DNA of 64,000 nt, from the NCBI RefSeq assembly GCF_023337795.1, contig NZ_JALIRS010000008.1, positions 1 through 64,000 of the forward strand. Direction: 5' to 3'. This DNA is from Lysinibacillus sp. BPa_S21. Its GTDB lineage: Bacteria; Bacillota; Bacilli; Bacillales_A; Planococcaceae. Position numbers and translations under genes: made by a program. Below the pieces are notes generated by a model that saw nothing but the letters and a program-made list of their open reading frames with translations, was not told where the DNA came from and ran no database searches. Of this stretch, positions 21,502-30,265 are shown piece after piece; position 1 is the first letter of the stretch, and each line of letters opens with the position of its first letter.

Positions 21502-21731
21502 TGTCTTTCAGCTAATTCCGCTGCAATACGATTTGGCGTGTTCCATTCCTCACGGTTAAAATCAGTAATTGGCACTGAGATATTAAAACGATTTTCAATT
21601 TCCACTAATAAATTAATTGTACCGAATGAATCAAGAAGCCCTTCTTCAAATAAATCGATATCTGGATTTTCTACAATGATATCGTCCTCACATAATTCTA
21701 CTAGCATTTCTAAAACTTGTTGTTTATCCAT
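21498..21731 (-). CDS. dltC: D-alanyl carrier protein
   Basis: A 77-residue acyl-carrier-type protein. The phosphopantetheine attachment serine is in LDSFGTI (about residues 34-40). It receives D-alanine from DltA and delivers it to DltB. The start follows AAAGGAGAT, 62 bases after dltB; the stop overlaps dltD. Confidence 0.96.
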   Translation of the reverse strand: MDKQQVLEMLVELCEDDIIVENPDIDLFEEGLLDSFGTINLLVEIENRFNISVPITDFNREEWNTPNRIAAELAERQ

Positions 21732-21793
21732 ATTATAAATCTCCTTTAGTGTTTAGGCTTCGTTATTCATAAAAATATGAACAGAGCCATTAA

Positions 21794-22957
21794 TTAAAAT
21801 AATGTTCCTGAAAAAATATAGAAACCAAAGCAAATGGCATTAAACGTAATAAATACGCCGATTGCATGAGTCCATTTATTTTTTGGCCAAATCTTACGCT
21901 TCTTATTCCAGCGTTCAAATTTATCGAAGCAGATTATTAACATGGCATGGTACAGACCGTAGACAACAAAGTGCAATTCTAATCCGTGCCAAATACCCAT
22001 TAAAAAGAACAGTAAAAAGAAGCCAAGATAAGAAACTGTATATTTGTTTTTAATCCATTTTTTCTTCGTCATCCAAAGCACGAAGCGCATATAAACATAA
22101 TCCCTGAACCAGAAGGAAAGACTCATATGCCAACGGTTCCAGAAGTCTTTAATATTGCGACTCGAGAATGGACGGTTAAAGTTAACTGGCGTTTGAATAC
22201 CCATAATGCGACTGACACCAACAGCAAAAGCACTATAGCCCGCAAAATCGAAAAATAAATAAAAACTATACATATACATATACGCTATTTGCCCTTGAAA
22301 AGGTGTCAAATAATTGTACGTTTGATTTGGTAAATAAATAAGCGTGTAATTGTAGATTAAATAAGCCAAAATAAATTTATATAAAAAGCCTACAAATATA
22401 CAATTGATTCCACTTAACAGTAGTTTTTGATAGTCTTGACTAGACGGCACTGTGTGCAAGTCTTTATCAAAGCGTCTCCAACGATCAATAGGTCCCGAAG
22501 ATACTGTTGGGAAGAACAGTAAGAAATAAGCAAGCTCAACTGGTGAAATTTTATTTTTAATTAAGCCATCTCGTGTTTCTAAAATCATTTGTACCGCTTT
22601 AAAGGTAATGTAGGATACCCCTAAGAACCCGAATAAATTTTTAAGGCCGAGTATTGGCAGAACCTTCACAAGCACAAGTGGCAAAATAGACATTAGTACA
22701 GCAATGACAAATACAGAGGTGCTATTCTTCTGTGAGCGATATTTTTGGTAAACGATAATTAATAATAACTGAAATACTGTAAACAGTATTAGAGAAACGG
22801 AACCATTAAGGGAGTTACCAAAAATAAGAGCTAAAATGACAATCGAAATAAAGATATTATAGCCTTTAGCTGATTTCCCGCGTAGTCCTAAAATAATTGT
22901 TGGCATTAACAGAATACCAATGATGATGAAAAAAATTATATTTCCGTAAGGCGTCAT
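21794..22957 (-). CDS. dltB: D-alanyl transfer MBOAT protein DltB
   Basis: A 387-residue multi-pass membrane protein of the MBOAT family that moves D-alanine from DltC across the membrane. The MBOAT histidine is in MGIWHGLELHF, and the preceding FWNRWHMSLSFWFRDYVY block is conserved. The start overlaps the dltA stop by four bases (ATGA). Confidence 0.96.
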   Translation of the reverse strand: MTPYGNIIFFIIIGILLMPTIILGLRGKSAKGYNIFISIVILALIFGNSLNGSVSLILFTVFQLLLIIVYQKYRSQKNSTSVFVIAVLMSILPLVLVKVLPILGLKNLFGFLGVSYITFKAVQMILETRDGLIKNKISPVELAYFLLFFPTVSSGPIDRWRRFDKDLHTVPSSQDYQKLLLSGINCIFVGFLYKFILAYLIYNYTLIYLPNQTYNYLTPFQGQIAYMYMYSFYLFFDFAGYSAFAVGVSRIMGIQTPVNFNRPFSSRNIKDFWNRWHMSLSFWFRDYVYMRFVLWMTKKKWIKNKYTVSYLGFFLLFFLMGIWHGLELHFVVYGLYHAMLIICFDKFERWNKKRKIWPKNKWTHAIGVFITFNAICFGFYIFSGTLF

Positions 22958-24426
22958 ACTGTTTCCATAACCGCCAATCCTTTACGATCAACTTTACCGT
23001 TTGTATTTAAAGGTAAAGTGTCAATGTATTTGAATGTTTTCGGAATCATATAAGATGGTAAATACTCCGATAACAATGCTTTAAGCTGCTTCGTCATTTT
23101 GAAAGCAGAGTCCGTCAATGGCTCTCGAAGAACAACATATGCACTTAGTGAAACAATCTCATCATCTTTTGAAACAGGTATAACTACACAGCTAGAAACA
23201 GCTGGAAGATTGCCGATTTGTTTTTCGATTTCCTCGATTTCTAAACGATAACCGTGCAGTTTCACCTGGAAATCTTTTCGTCCTGAGAAGAACAGATAGC
23301 CATCTTTTTCATAACCAACGTCCCCAGTTTTATAAATACGTTGATCTCCTATTGTAGGAAACGCTTTAAGTGTTAAATCAGGCGCACCAAGATAGCCCGC
23401 ACTTACAGTTGGCCCAGAAATAATAATCTCGCCATCTTCTTGCAAGGATAGATTAGGTTCAGATAGAGGGGCGATTGGTAATTGGTCAAATTGATCTAAA
23501 AGCTCTTTTGTTACTTCTACATAAGAGACGGCAACGGTTGTTTCTGTAGGACCGTATAAGTTGAAAATAGATGCTTGTGGGAAGCGTTGCATTAATTCTT
23601 TAGAGACGGATACTGGTAAAACTTCTCCGCAGAATAAAAACGTATTTAACGAAGGCATTAACGCCTGATTCCATTCTTTGTTCATTAAACAGATCTTCGC
23701 AAAGGAAGGTGTAGAAGTCCAAACGCGAATATCAGATGAAGCTAATGATTCAAATAACGCTTTTGGATTAGCAATTTGTTCTTGCTTAATGGCGTAAAGT
23801 GTTTGCCCACCTACAAGTGCAGGGTATAAATCCATCACAGATAAGTCAAAGGAATAAGGCGCTTGATTTAGAAATACACCAGATTTCTGTAAAGGGAAAT
23901 GATCATGCATCCAAGCAACAAAATGGGCTAAATTATCGGCTGTAATTTGGACACCTTTTGGCTTACCAGTAGAACCAGATGTGTAAATAATGTAATGAAT
24001 TTCTTGGTCCTTCACCCATGTTGAAGGCTCTGTCGAAATGCTAGTAGTTTGTGCTACTAGATCACTTACTTCTACTACAGGGACTGCTTGAGCCGAGCTC
24101 AATGATTCCGTTTTTAGTAGCAAACAAGCCTGAGAAGCTTCTATTATAATTTGTAGTCTTTCGGACGGTGTAGAAGAGTCAACCGGTACATAAGGATGAC
24201 CTGCCTTTACAGCACCTAAGAAGGCAACGATTTGTAAAGGTGACATATGCCCGTAGACGACGATAGGTTGTTGTCTTTTTAAATCAAGAGCCATTAAATA
24301 TTGTGCTACACAGTCAGACAAATGCCAAAGCTCACCATAAGTTAAGGAATCACTGTTGGTTTGATAGGCCGTTTGATTTGGCTGCTGTTGTGCCACTTTT
24401 TGAATAGCCTTTAAAATACTTAACAT
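22954..24426 (-). CDS. dltA: D-alanine--D-alanyl carrier protein ligase
   Basis: A 490-residue adenylate-forming enzyme that activates D-alanine with ATP and loads DltC. Core motifs: YTSGSTGKPKGV (about residues 149-160), NLYGPTETTVAVSY, YKTGDVG and the C-terminal Lys in NTNGKVDRKGL. AAGGAGATATAA precedes the ATG. It follows dltX by 18 bases. Confidence 0.97.
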   Translation of the reverse strand: MLSILKAIQKVAQQQPNQTAYQTNSDSLTYGELWHLSDCVAQYLMALDLKRQQPIVVYGHMSPLQIVAFLGAVKAGHPYVPVDSSTPSERLQIIIEASQACLLLKTESLSSAQAVPVVEVSDLVAQTTSISTEPSTWVKDQEIHYIIYTSGSTGKPKGVQITADNLAHFVAWMHDHFPLQKSGVFLNQAPYSFDLSVMDLYPALVGGQTLYAIKQEQIANPKALFESLASSDIRVWTSTPSFAKICLMNKEWNQALMPSLNTFLFCGEVLPVSVSKELMQRFPQASIFNLYGPTETTVAVSYVEVTKELLDQFDQLPIAPLSEPNLSLQEDGEIIISGPTVSAGYLGAPDLTLKAFPTIGDQRIYKTGDVGYEKDGYLFFSGRKDFQVKLHGYRLEIEEIEKQIGNLPAVSSCVVIPVSKDDEIVSLSAYVVLREPLTDSAFKMTKQLKALLSEYLPSYMIPKTFKYIDTLPLNTNGKVDRKGLAVMETV

Positions 24427-24444
24427 AGTTTATATCTCCTTTTC

Positions 24445-24582
24445 TTAAAATTCAGTATATATAAATGGTCCTGCATTCATATCATGGAAGCCATGGATTA
24501 GAAATAAGAGCACTAAAATGATGAAGTAAAATAACGTAAAGCCTATAAAACGTAAAACCTCATTATTTTTAATGGATTGCAT
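24445..24582 (-). CDS. dltX: Small membrane protein DltX
   Basis: A 45-residue gene upstream of dltA. The product begins MQSIKNNEVLRFIGFTLFYF, has one membrane helix (about residues 11-29), and ends with the conserved HDMNAGPFIYTEF tail. DltX is the single-pass partner of the D-alanylation machinery whose C-terminal motif contacts DltB/DltD in other Firmicutes. GGGGGTGG precedes the ATG by four bases. The tail sequence makes the identification firm despite its size. Confidence 0.92.
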   Translation of the reverse strand: MQSIKNNEVLRFIGFTLFYFIILVLLFLIHGFHDMNAGPFIYTEF

Positions 24583-24743
24583 ATGTCCACCCCCAAAAAA
24601 GCTTATAACTTTGTAAATATACTAAATAAATTGATATTTTTTCAAGTTATTTCTAAATTATTTTTACATTAATTAAATTTTTATTACTTTTGTGACGGAT
24701 TGAAGATAAAAATGTTGCACATTTTCTTGTTTATTCATAAAAT

Positions 24744-24925
24744 CATAAGATTATTTTAAGGTAAATTTAAGGTTTAGGAATAATGACTAAAATGAAAGTA
24801 AGAAAATGATTTTTTTTAACGCTTTGGTCCACTTCAACTTGAATTTTTACTAACCCGCAACAATTTCTATTATCGCTGTTTTTCCGCTTCATTTGTACTT
24901 AAAAAATCCTTAAATTTATCTTAAG
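24744..24925. promoter_or_regulatory. Two OmpR-type direct-repeat sites upstream of the dlt operon
   Basis: Within the 605-bp gap between dltX and the phosphatase terminator two related sites occur. On the minus strand at 24744-24771 three hexamers (CTTAAA, CTTAAA, CTTATG) start every 11 bp. On the plus strand at 24909-24925 CTTAAA and CTTAAG start 11 bp apart. Both contain CTTAAATTTA(C/T)CTTAA. The 6+5 spacing is that of OmpR-family response regulators (PhoP, WalR). The rest of 24583-25187 shows no gene. Confidence 0.4.
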
Positions 24926-25187
24926 GACGTTCGTTATATTAAGCATACTAGATGGAAGTAAAATCAAAGTAAACAGTATGGAAAATAGCGGTATAAAATA
25001 TGTAAGGATTAGAGGGATCACCAAAATGGAACCTGCCCAAAAAATAAACAGATGATGAAATCGGTAATCTGAATCTACTGCAAGGCTTTCAACTTATGAT
25101 AGCATCCTAATTTTTATCCCCTTATAACGGATGGTAATGTATATGTAAATGTCAGGATCAAGACTACGCAAAAGCTTTGATGAAGAC

Positions 25188-25223
25188 TAAAAATCAGTGG
25201 TGGAGAAGAGTCCACCGCTGATT
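25188..25223 (-). terminator. Terminator of the alkaline phosphatase gene
   Basis: AATCAGCGGTGGA pairs with TCCACCACTGATT on the minus strand (one mismatch), followed by TTTTAG. Confidence 0.75.
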
Positions 25224-25254
25224 AAGTTTCACCTTACCCCGCTGTAACGGGCCC

Positions 25255-26895
25255 TTATTTAAGCATACTTAACACTTTTTTAGAAACGTAAAATTCAGTA
25301 CCGTTGTAGACATTGATCGTATCAAACGTATGCGTTTTTACTGTTTTGCCTTGTTCGTAGATGACAATGTTCTTATTTACTGGGATTGTGATGGTTACCT
25401 TATTTTTTTGTGCAATAAATTTAGGGTTTTCTTTATTAGTGAAGTCAATTTTAGATGTGTAACCTTTGTCCGTAAACGCTTTTGTTGCAGGTATATATAA
25501 ATCATCTGTCAGCTTCTTTAAATCGAAGCCCATAAACTTTGCCATCGCATATGCTAAGTCTGTGTTTTCTACAAGACCTGTAATTTTGGATGGTCCGAAT
25601 GAGTATAAGAACACATCATCACCAGTATGCCCACCGGTTGTAAAGCCAAGATTAGCGCGGTTGGCAAGCATTTTCACCATTTCTTCTTCTGTATCTGTAG
25701 CTAATTGTAATGTTGCAAACTCGTCAGCAGATAGATTATCTAATCCATAAAGTGCGGCGACTTCAACAATATTTGATTTGTCTTCTTTTAAATGGCTCAG
25801 CGCACCTTCAATGGTCATTTTTGCTTTCTTTAGAGGATCGATATAGGCAGATACAGGTGTGTTAGGATAAGTGCTTGTCGTGTTGGCATTCCCCATAGAA
25901 ATACCACTATTGCCATGGTCTGTTACAGCAATGACCATTGTATGGCCATCTTCTTTTGCAAAATCAACAGCTTTCTTGACTGCAGCATCGAACGATAAAA
26001 TATCGCTAATCATGCCAATTGGGTCATTGGCATGAGCTGCCCAGTCTACTTTACTTCCTTCTACAAATAGGAAGAAGCCGTTATCATTTTTCTTAAGGGT
26101 CTCAATAGCTTTACTTGTCATCTCAGCAAGTGTTGGCTCGGATGCTCTTGTTTGAGCACGATCTAAATCATAGGCAAGGGCACCAGGAGCAAAGCTACCC
26201 CAAATTTTTGACGCGTTACTTTTAAAGAGCTCATCACGCGTTTTAACGATGTCATAGTTTTCTTTCTTAAGGACATCCACTAAATTCTCGCCGTCTTTAC
26301 GAGCATTTTTAGTTGTGCCTGGTGCAAGAGATTCAAAGCCACCACCTAATACGACATCAATGTTTTGATAGACTTGTTGCTCAGCGATGTCATCATATCG
26401 GCTTCTATGTCTCACATGTGCAGAAAAACCAGCTGGTGTAGCATGCTGAATTTCCGAAGTAGCAATCAATCCAGTAGCCTTGCCTTGCTGTTTAGCCCCT
26501 TCTAAAACATTGGCTACAGGTCTATAAGCATCCTCTTTGGCAATTTGCTCTACACCTGGTGAATTAATGACGGAAGGTAGCACACCCACAAATTTATTAT
26601 TTGATTTATGACCAGTTGCTAATGCAGTAGCGGCAGGTGCTGAGTCAGTAATGGCTGAATCGGCAGAGTATGTACGCACTGCCCCCGATAAAATTTCATC
26701 CATCGCTAAGCTTTGTCCTTTGTACCAACGGGAAAGTGTAACGGCGTTATTACTACTACCATCCATTACAAGCATAATCACATTGGTTGGCTTCTTTACT
26801 TGGGCTGCTTGTACTTGCGGCTGGGCGAAACTAATCGACGATAAAGCAATAGCACTTGCTAACAACAAGGATCTCCATTTTTTTGAGTATTTCAT
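25255..26895 (-). CDS. Secreted alkaline phosphatase
   Basis: A 546-residue exported enzyme. A signal peptide (about residues 1-31, cleavage near VQAAQ) leads into the alkaline phosphatase domain: the first metal ligand in MLVMDGSSN, the phosphorylated serine in TDSAPAATALATG, and metal-binding VTDHGNSG and TGGHTGDDV. Family members hydrolyse phosphomonoesters outside the cell using zinc and magnesium. Residues from about 465 on form an extra beta-rich tail (VTITIPVNKNIVIYEQGK) like the stalk domains seen on Bacillales surface proteins. GAGGAGG precedes the ATG. No convincing Pho box was found in 26896-27060. Confidence 0.92.
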   Translation of the reverse strand: MKYSKKWRSLLLASAIALSSISFAQPQVQAAQVKKPTNVIMLVMDGSSNNAVTLSRWYKGQSLAMDEILSGAVRTYSADSAITDSAPAATALATGHKSNNKFVGVLPSVINSPGVEQIAKEDAYRPVANVLEGAKQQGKATGLIATSEIQHATPAGFSAHVRHRSRYDDIAEQQVYQNIDVVLGGGFESLAPGTTKNARKDGENLVDVLKKENYDIVKTRDELFKSNASKIWGSFAPGALAYDLDRAQTRASEPTLAEMTSKAIETLKKNDNGFFLFVEGSKVDWAAHANDPIGMISDILSFDAAVKKAVDFAKEDGHTMVIAVTDHGNSGISMGNANTTSTYPNTPVSAYIDPLKKAKMTIEGALSHLKEDKSNIVEVAALYGLDNLSADEFATLQLATDTEEEMVKMLANRANLGFTTGGHTGDDVFLYSFGPSKITGLVENTDLAYAMAKFMGFDLKKLTDDLYIPATKAFTDKGYTSKIDFTNKENPKFIAQKNKVTITIPVNKNIVIYEQGKTVKTHTFDTINVYNGTEFYVSKKVLSMLK

Positions 26896-27059
26896 GATTT
26901 TTCCTCCTCAGGGTCAATTCATGTAAAGAAAAGGTTGTAAGTAAGGATGGATTACAGGGGATGTTGTGAAGGATAAGTCCTATCACCCCTGAGCGAGGAC
27001 TTGATGTTCTTCTTTGTGTCCGCTCCAGGTACGATGATCTCAAAGGTGAAGGGGAAAAT

Positions 27060-27104
27060 AGAATCTGCTTACTTTCCATGGATTGATGGAAGCTTGCAGA
27101 TTCT
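27060..27104 (-). terminator. Terminator of the transglutaminase-like gene
   Basis: AGAATCTGC pairs with GCAGATTCT at the base of a longer hairpin that also pairs TTCCAT with ATGGAA; ATTTTCC follows on the minus strand. Confidence 0.7.
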
Positions 27105-27112
27105 TGAATTGG

Positions 27113-28357
27113 CTATAAATTTTGTGAATGTGTTTTACCATCATTCGTTTCGTATAATAATGCCCCTTTATCATCAATGAACAAGTTTAGAACCTCTTCC
27201 TCTACTAACACTTCTTCTGAGCCATCGTTTATAACTATCTTTGTTAAAAAGCCTCCATTATCATAATCACTGCAATAAATCGCATCGTCAATAGCTGCCA
27301 AGTAATAGCAGGCTGTTTCAGTCACTTGTCTATTTTGTTTTGTTGCCAAGTCATAGGCATAGACCATGTTATCGGTCATGCTATTATAATAAACAACATC
27401 GCCAACAGTATCTGCATACCACATATCATGCATAAAATCGTACGCATTGCTTGTCGCAGCAAAGTAGTTTTCATTTGCCCAAATATGATCTTCACTTAGT
27501 TTCTCGTCATTCACTAAAAAATATTCGTAGGAAATAGCATAAGGCTCAATAGGATTAATATCATTCCAAGTCGTGTCAATATGATACCAATCACCATTAA
27601 CATTCACTAAATTCCACGCATGAAGCTGATTATCGCTATAGCCATATACATATTTAGCATCTAGACCAGCCGCCAAAAATAAACGATAGGCTAACAGCGC
27701 ATAAGCTTGACAAACACCTGTTTCTTTAGTGATTAACGCATAAACCGATTGTCCCTCTGATGCATCCTCATCTGAATAAGTGGCTAGTTGTACGACAAAA
27801 TCATTAACGGCTTTCGCACGATGAAAATCATCCATGTCATTTGTAATAAACTTAGTAGCAAATTCCTGAACATAAGCATCAATCTTCTTTTCTTTCTTGG
27901 CATCTGTTAAATATGTAAAATCAAAATCTACCTCGTAACCATTATCTACTTCCCAAGCTTCCCAGTTATAATTTTCGATATATCCCGCAGTATAAGGATT
28001 AACGAAACTAAGTATGTTATAAAGATCATTGAGCTGTTCTTCAAAAGTATCCCAATCTAATTTACCTCTATACATGACTGTAAAGTTCGGGTCAAATTTT
28101 GTTATCTGCTTTTCAACCTTTTTCGAAAATTGTAGTAAAGCAGGGTCTTCTTTGAAAAGAGTCGTTGAAAAAAGATCTTCCGCAGAAAACTCACCTGATT
28201 GAGCTTTACTAGTAGGCTCCTTAAGGTCTATAGAAGTTTCTTCTTCATATTCAGGTTCCTCTGGTACTAAAGCTTCGACAGCTTTGATAGCAGCTGAGCA
28301 AGCGCTAAGCATGCTTAAAATAATAAGTGAAAAAATCAGTAATATACTTTTTTTCAT
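27113..28357 (-). CDS. Transglutaminase-like lipoprotein
   Basis: A 414-residue lipoprotein (signal ILSMLSAC, lipobox LSAC) with an acidic linker, a helical region and a transglutaminase-like domain at about residues 185-265. The Cys of ETGVCQAYA, the His of QLHAWNLV and the Asp of YHIDTTWN form the expected triad. The C-terminal third (YYNSMTDNMVYAYDLATKQ, IYCSDYDNGG) looks like propeller-type repeats of the DUF5050 kind. The start is ATG 28357 after TAGGAGGAA; the frame runs 17 codons further without support. Such proteins may act as peptidases or cross-linkers in the envelope; substrate unknown. Confidence 0.8.
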   Translation of the reverse strand: MKKSILLIFSLIILSMLSACSAAIKAVEALVPEEPEYEEETSIDLKEPTSKAQSGEFSAEDLFSTTLFKEDPALLQFSKKVEKQITKFDPNFTVMYRGKLDWDTFEEQLNDLYNILSFVNPYTAGYIENYNWEAWEVDNGYEVDFDFTYLTDAKKEKKIDAYVQEFATKFITNDMDDFHRAKAVNDFVVQLATYSDEDASEGQSVYALITKETGVCQAYALLAYRLFLAAGLDAKYVYGYSDNQLHAWNLVNVNGDWYHIDTTWNDINPIEPYAISYEYFLVNDEKLSEDHIWANENYFAATSNAYDFMHDMWYADTVGDVVYYNSMTDNMVYAYDLATKQNRQVTETACYYLAAIDDAIYCSDYDNGGFLTKIVINDGSEEVLVEEEVLNLFIDDKGALLYETNDGKTHSQNL

Positions 28358-28537
28358 AATTCCTCCTATACGATTACATTTTGCATCATCTCTAAAAACG
28401 TATTCCAAGGAGTCGTCTCGATTTATTTAGTGATGATACTTTTAATAATTATAGGATAACGTGGTATTAATGTGGAACATAGCTTTTTAGAAAAACGAAC
28501 CGATAGAGGGGGAAAAAGGGTATTTATGAATCTCAGT

Positions 28538-28566
28538 TTGTCAAGAGAACCTTTTTTTGTTATAAT
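28538..28566 (+). promoter_or_regulatory. secG promoter
   Basis: TTGTCA and TATAAT separated by exactly 17 bp, 40 bases upstream of secG. Confidence 0.8.
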
Positions 28567-28606
28567 GTGATATGTTGTGATGTTCAAAGTTCGGGAGGTG
28601 CAGTGA

Positions 28607-28834
28607 ATGCATACAGTATTATTAGTTTCATTAGTTATCGTATCCATAGCGTTAATCGTTGTAGTATTACTTCAATCTAGTAAAAGTGCAGGCTTGTCAG
28701 GTGCCATCTCGGGTGGAGCTGAACAACTATTTGGAAAGCAAAAAGCACGTGGTATGGATTTAATCCTTCACCGTGCAACAATTGTGTTAGCAATAGTATT
28801 CTTTATTTTAGCACTCGCTATTACAAAAATCTAA
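28607..28834 (+). CDS. secG: Preprotein translocase subunit SecG
   Basis: A 75-residue membrane protein with two hydrophobic helices (about 3-22 and 54-73) flanking the conserved [29 protein letters not shown] loop core (only the first part is diagnostic: [12 protein letters not shown]). It is the accessory subunit of the SecYEG channel. GGGAGGTG lies upstream of ATG 28607. Gene order secG, esterase, rnr, smpB, ssrA equals that of Bacillus. Confidence 0.96.
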   Translation: MHTVLLVSLVIVSIALIVVVLLQSSKSAGLSGAISGGAEQLFGKQKARGMDLILHRATIVLAIVFFILALAITKI

Positions 28835-28849
28835 TAGTTGAAGATATAT

Positions 28850-28878
28850 CGCCTAACCTTTACTGGTTGGGCGTTTTC
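28850..28878 (+). terminator. Terminator after secG
   Basis: CGCCTAACC pairs with GGTTGGGCG (one G-T pair), followed by TTTTCTTTT. Confidence 0.8.
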
Positions 28879-28914
28879 TTTTATGGTTACATCGTTGGTT
28901 CAGCAAAATTAATC

Positions 28915-29282
28915 GCGCGCGGAATAGGGAAATACCCGCGGAAGCAAGGCGAATACCCGCGGAGGCAAAGCGAATACCCGCGGAGGCAAAGCGAATACCC
29001 GCGGAGGCAAAGCGAATACCTGAGCGGAGCAAAGCGAATACCCGAGCGGAGCAAAGCGAATACCCGCGGAAGGAAAGCGAATACCCGCGGAAGCAGAGCG
29101 AATACCCGCGGAAGCAGAGCGAATACCCGCGGAAGGAAAGCGAATACCCGCGGAAGTAGAGCGAATACCCGCGGAAGCAAAGCGAATACCCGCGGAAGCA
29201 AGGTGAATACCCGCGGAAGCAAAGCGAATACCCGCGGAAGCAAGGCGAATACCCGCGGAAGGAAGGTGAATACCCGCGAATC
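28915..29282. repeat. 21-bp tandem repeat array (ACCCGCGGAAGC type)
   Basis: About 17 copies of a GC-rich 21-bp unit, consensus ACCCGCGGAAGCAAAGCGAAT, between the secG terminator and the esterase gene. Two units near 29020-29050 carry a GAGCGGAGC variant. All six frames are largely open, so four overlapping frames appear; none has a ribosome binding site. Confidence 0.92.
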
Positions 29283-29375
29283 GTAAAATCGCGGATGGAA
29301 AAGATAAAGTTGTGGATAGAATCCTCGAAATCGTGGATAGAAGAGCCCAAATCATGGATAGAATCCTCAAAATGC
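29283..29375. repeat. 21-bp repeats of the GTGGATAGA type
   Basis: Four to five units with consensus AATCGTGGATAGAAGAGCCC follow the previous array without a gap. They match the first sub-block of the array at 1-250 and the array at 33.4 kb. Confidence 0.8.
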
Positions 29376-29481
29376 AGGAAAGAGCCATTAAAACCTCATA
29401 AAACAAGCGCCAAAACTTTTGAGGAAGCATTTGTATGGCTATAATAGTTATAGTACATATTTGGATGAAGGAGAGCTCGCA

Positions 29482-30228
29482 ATGAAGAAATCGTTATCAC
29501 AGCCTTTTTTCTTTCAAGCAGGACCTAGAGCTGTTTTGTTATTGCATGGGTTTACGGGAAGCTCGGCGGATGTGCGAATGCTTGGGAGATTTTTAGAGAA
29601 AAAAGGGTATACTACATTAGCACCTCATTATAAAGGTCACGGTGTGGAACCGGAGGAACTTATTACAACAGGTCCTGCTGATTGGTGGCAGGATGTCGTA
29701 GTCGCGTACAAAGAGTTGCAGGATGCCGGCTATGAGGAGATTGCTGTGGCTGGCTTGTCTTTGGGTGGTGTGATGGCTTTAAATATTGCGCTGAATAACC
29801 CGGTGAAAGGTATTGTGACAATGTGTGCACCAATGACGATGCGTACAACAGATGTTATGTTTCAAGGTGTACTGAAATATGCGAGGGATTATAAAAAGTT
29901 CTTAGGTAAAGATGCGGAGCAAATCGAGGCTGAGGTTGCGGTAATTGCTGAAAAGGGCATGCCATCTCTACAAGAGTTGCGAGAATTTATTGCACGGACA
30001 CGACAAGAAATTGACATGATTTATGCGCCCATTTTTGTCGTACAAGCGACAAATGATGAGGTAATTGAGACAGAATCTGCCAACATTATATATAATCAAA
30101 CTGAGTCACTTGAAAAACAGATCAAGTGGTATGAAAACTCAAAACATGTTATTACATTAGATCAAGAAAAAGATCAGTTACATGAAGATATTTATCACTT
30201 TTTAGAAAGCCTAAATTGGGCACAATAA
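29482..30228 (+). CDS. Carboxylesterase (Est30 type)
   Basis: A 248-residue alpha/beta hydrolase. The oxyanion region [10 protein letters not shown], the nucleophile Ser in [11 protein letters not shown], Asp in QATNDEVIE and His in NSKHVITLD are visible. This is the family of Geobacillus Est30 and B. subtilis YvaK, small cytoplasmic carboxylesterases for short-chain esters. ATG 29482 follows GAAGGAGAG; the frame extends 21 codons upstream without support. Position between secG and rnr is conserved in Bacillus. Confidence 0.93.
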   Translation: MKKSLSQPFFFQAGPRAVLLLHGFTGSSADVRMLGRFLEKKGYTTLAPHYKGHGVEPEELITTGPADWWQDVVVAYKELQDAGYEEIAVAGLSLGGVMALNIALNNPVKGIVTMCAPMTMRTTDVMFQGVLKYARDYKKFLGKDAEQIEAEVAVIAEKGMPSLQELREFIARTRQEIDMIYAPIFVVQATNDEVIETESANIIYNQTESLEKQIKWYENSKHVITLDQEKDQLHEDIYHFLESLNWAQ

Positions 30229-30265
30229 AATTATAAGTAGGATTTTCTCATGAAGGAGGGAAATT

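Noticed and set aside
28853..29430. Four overlapping frames on both strands
   Set aside because: All derive from the GC-rich 21-bp array, where every frame lacks stops.
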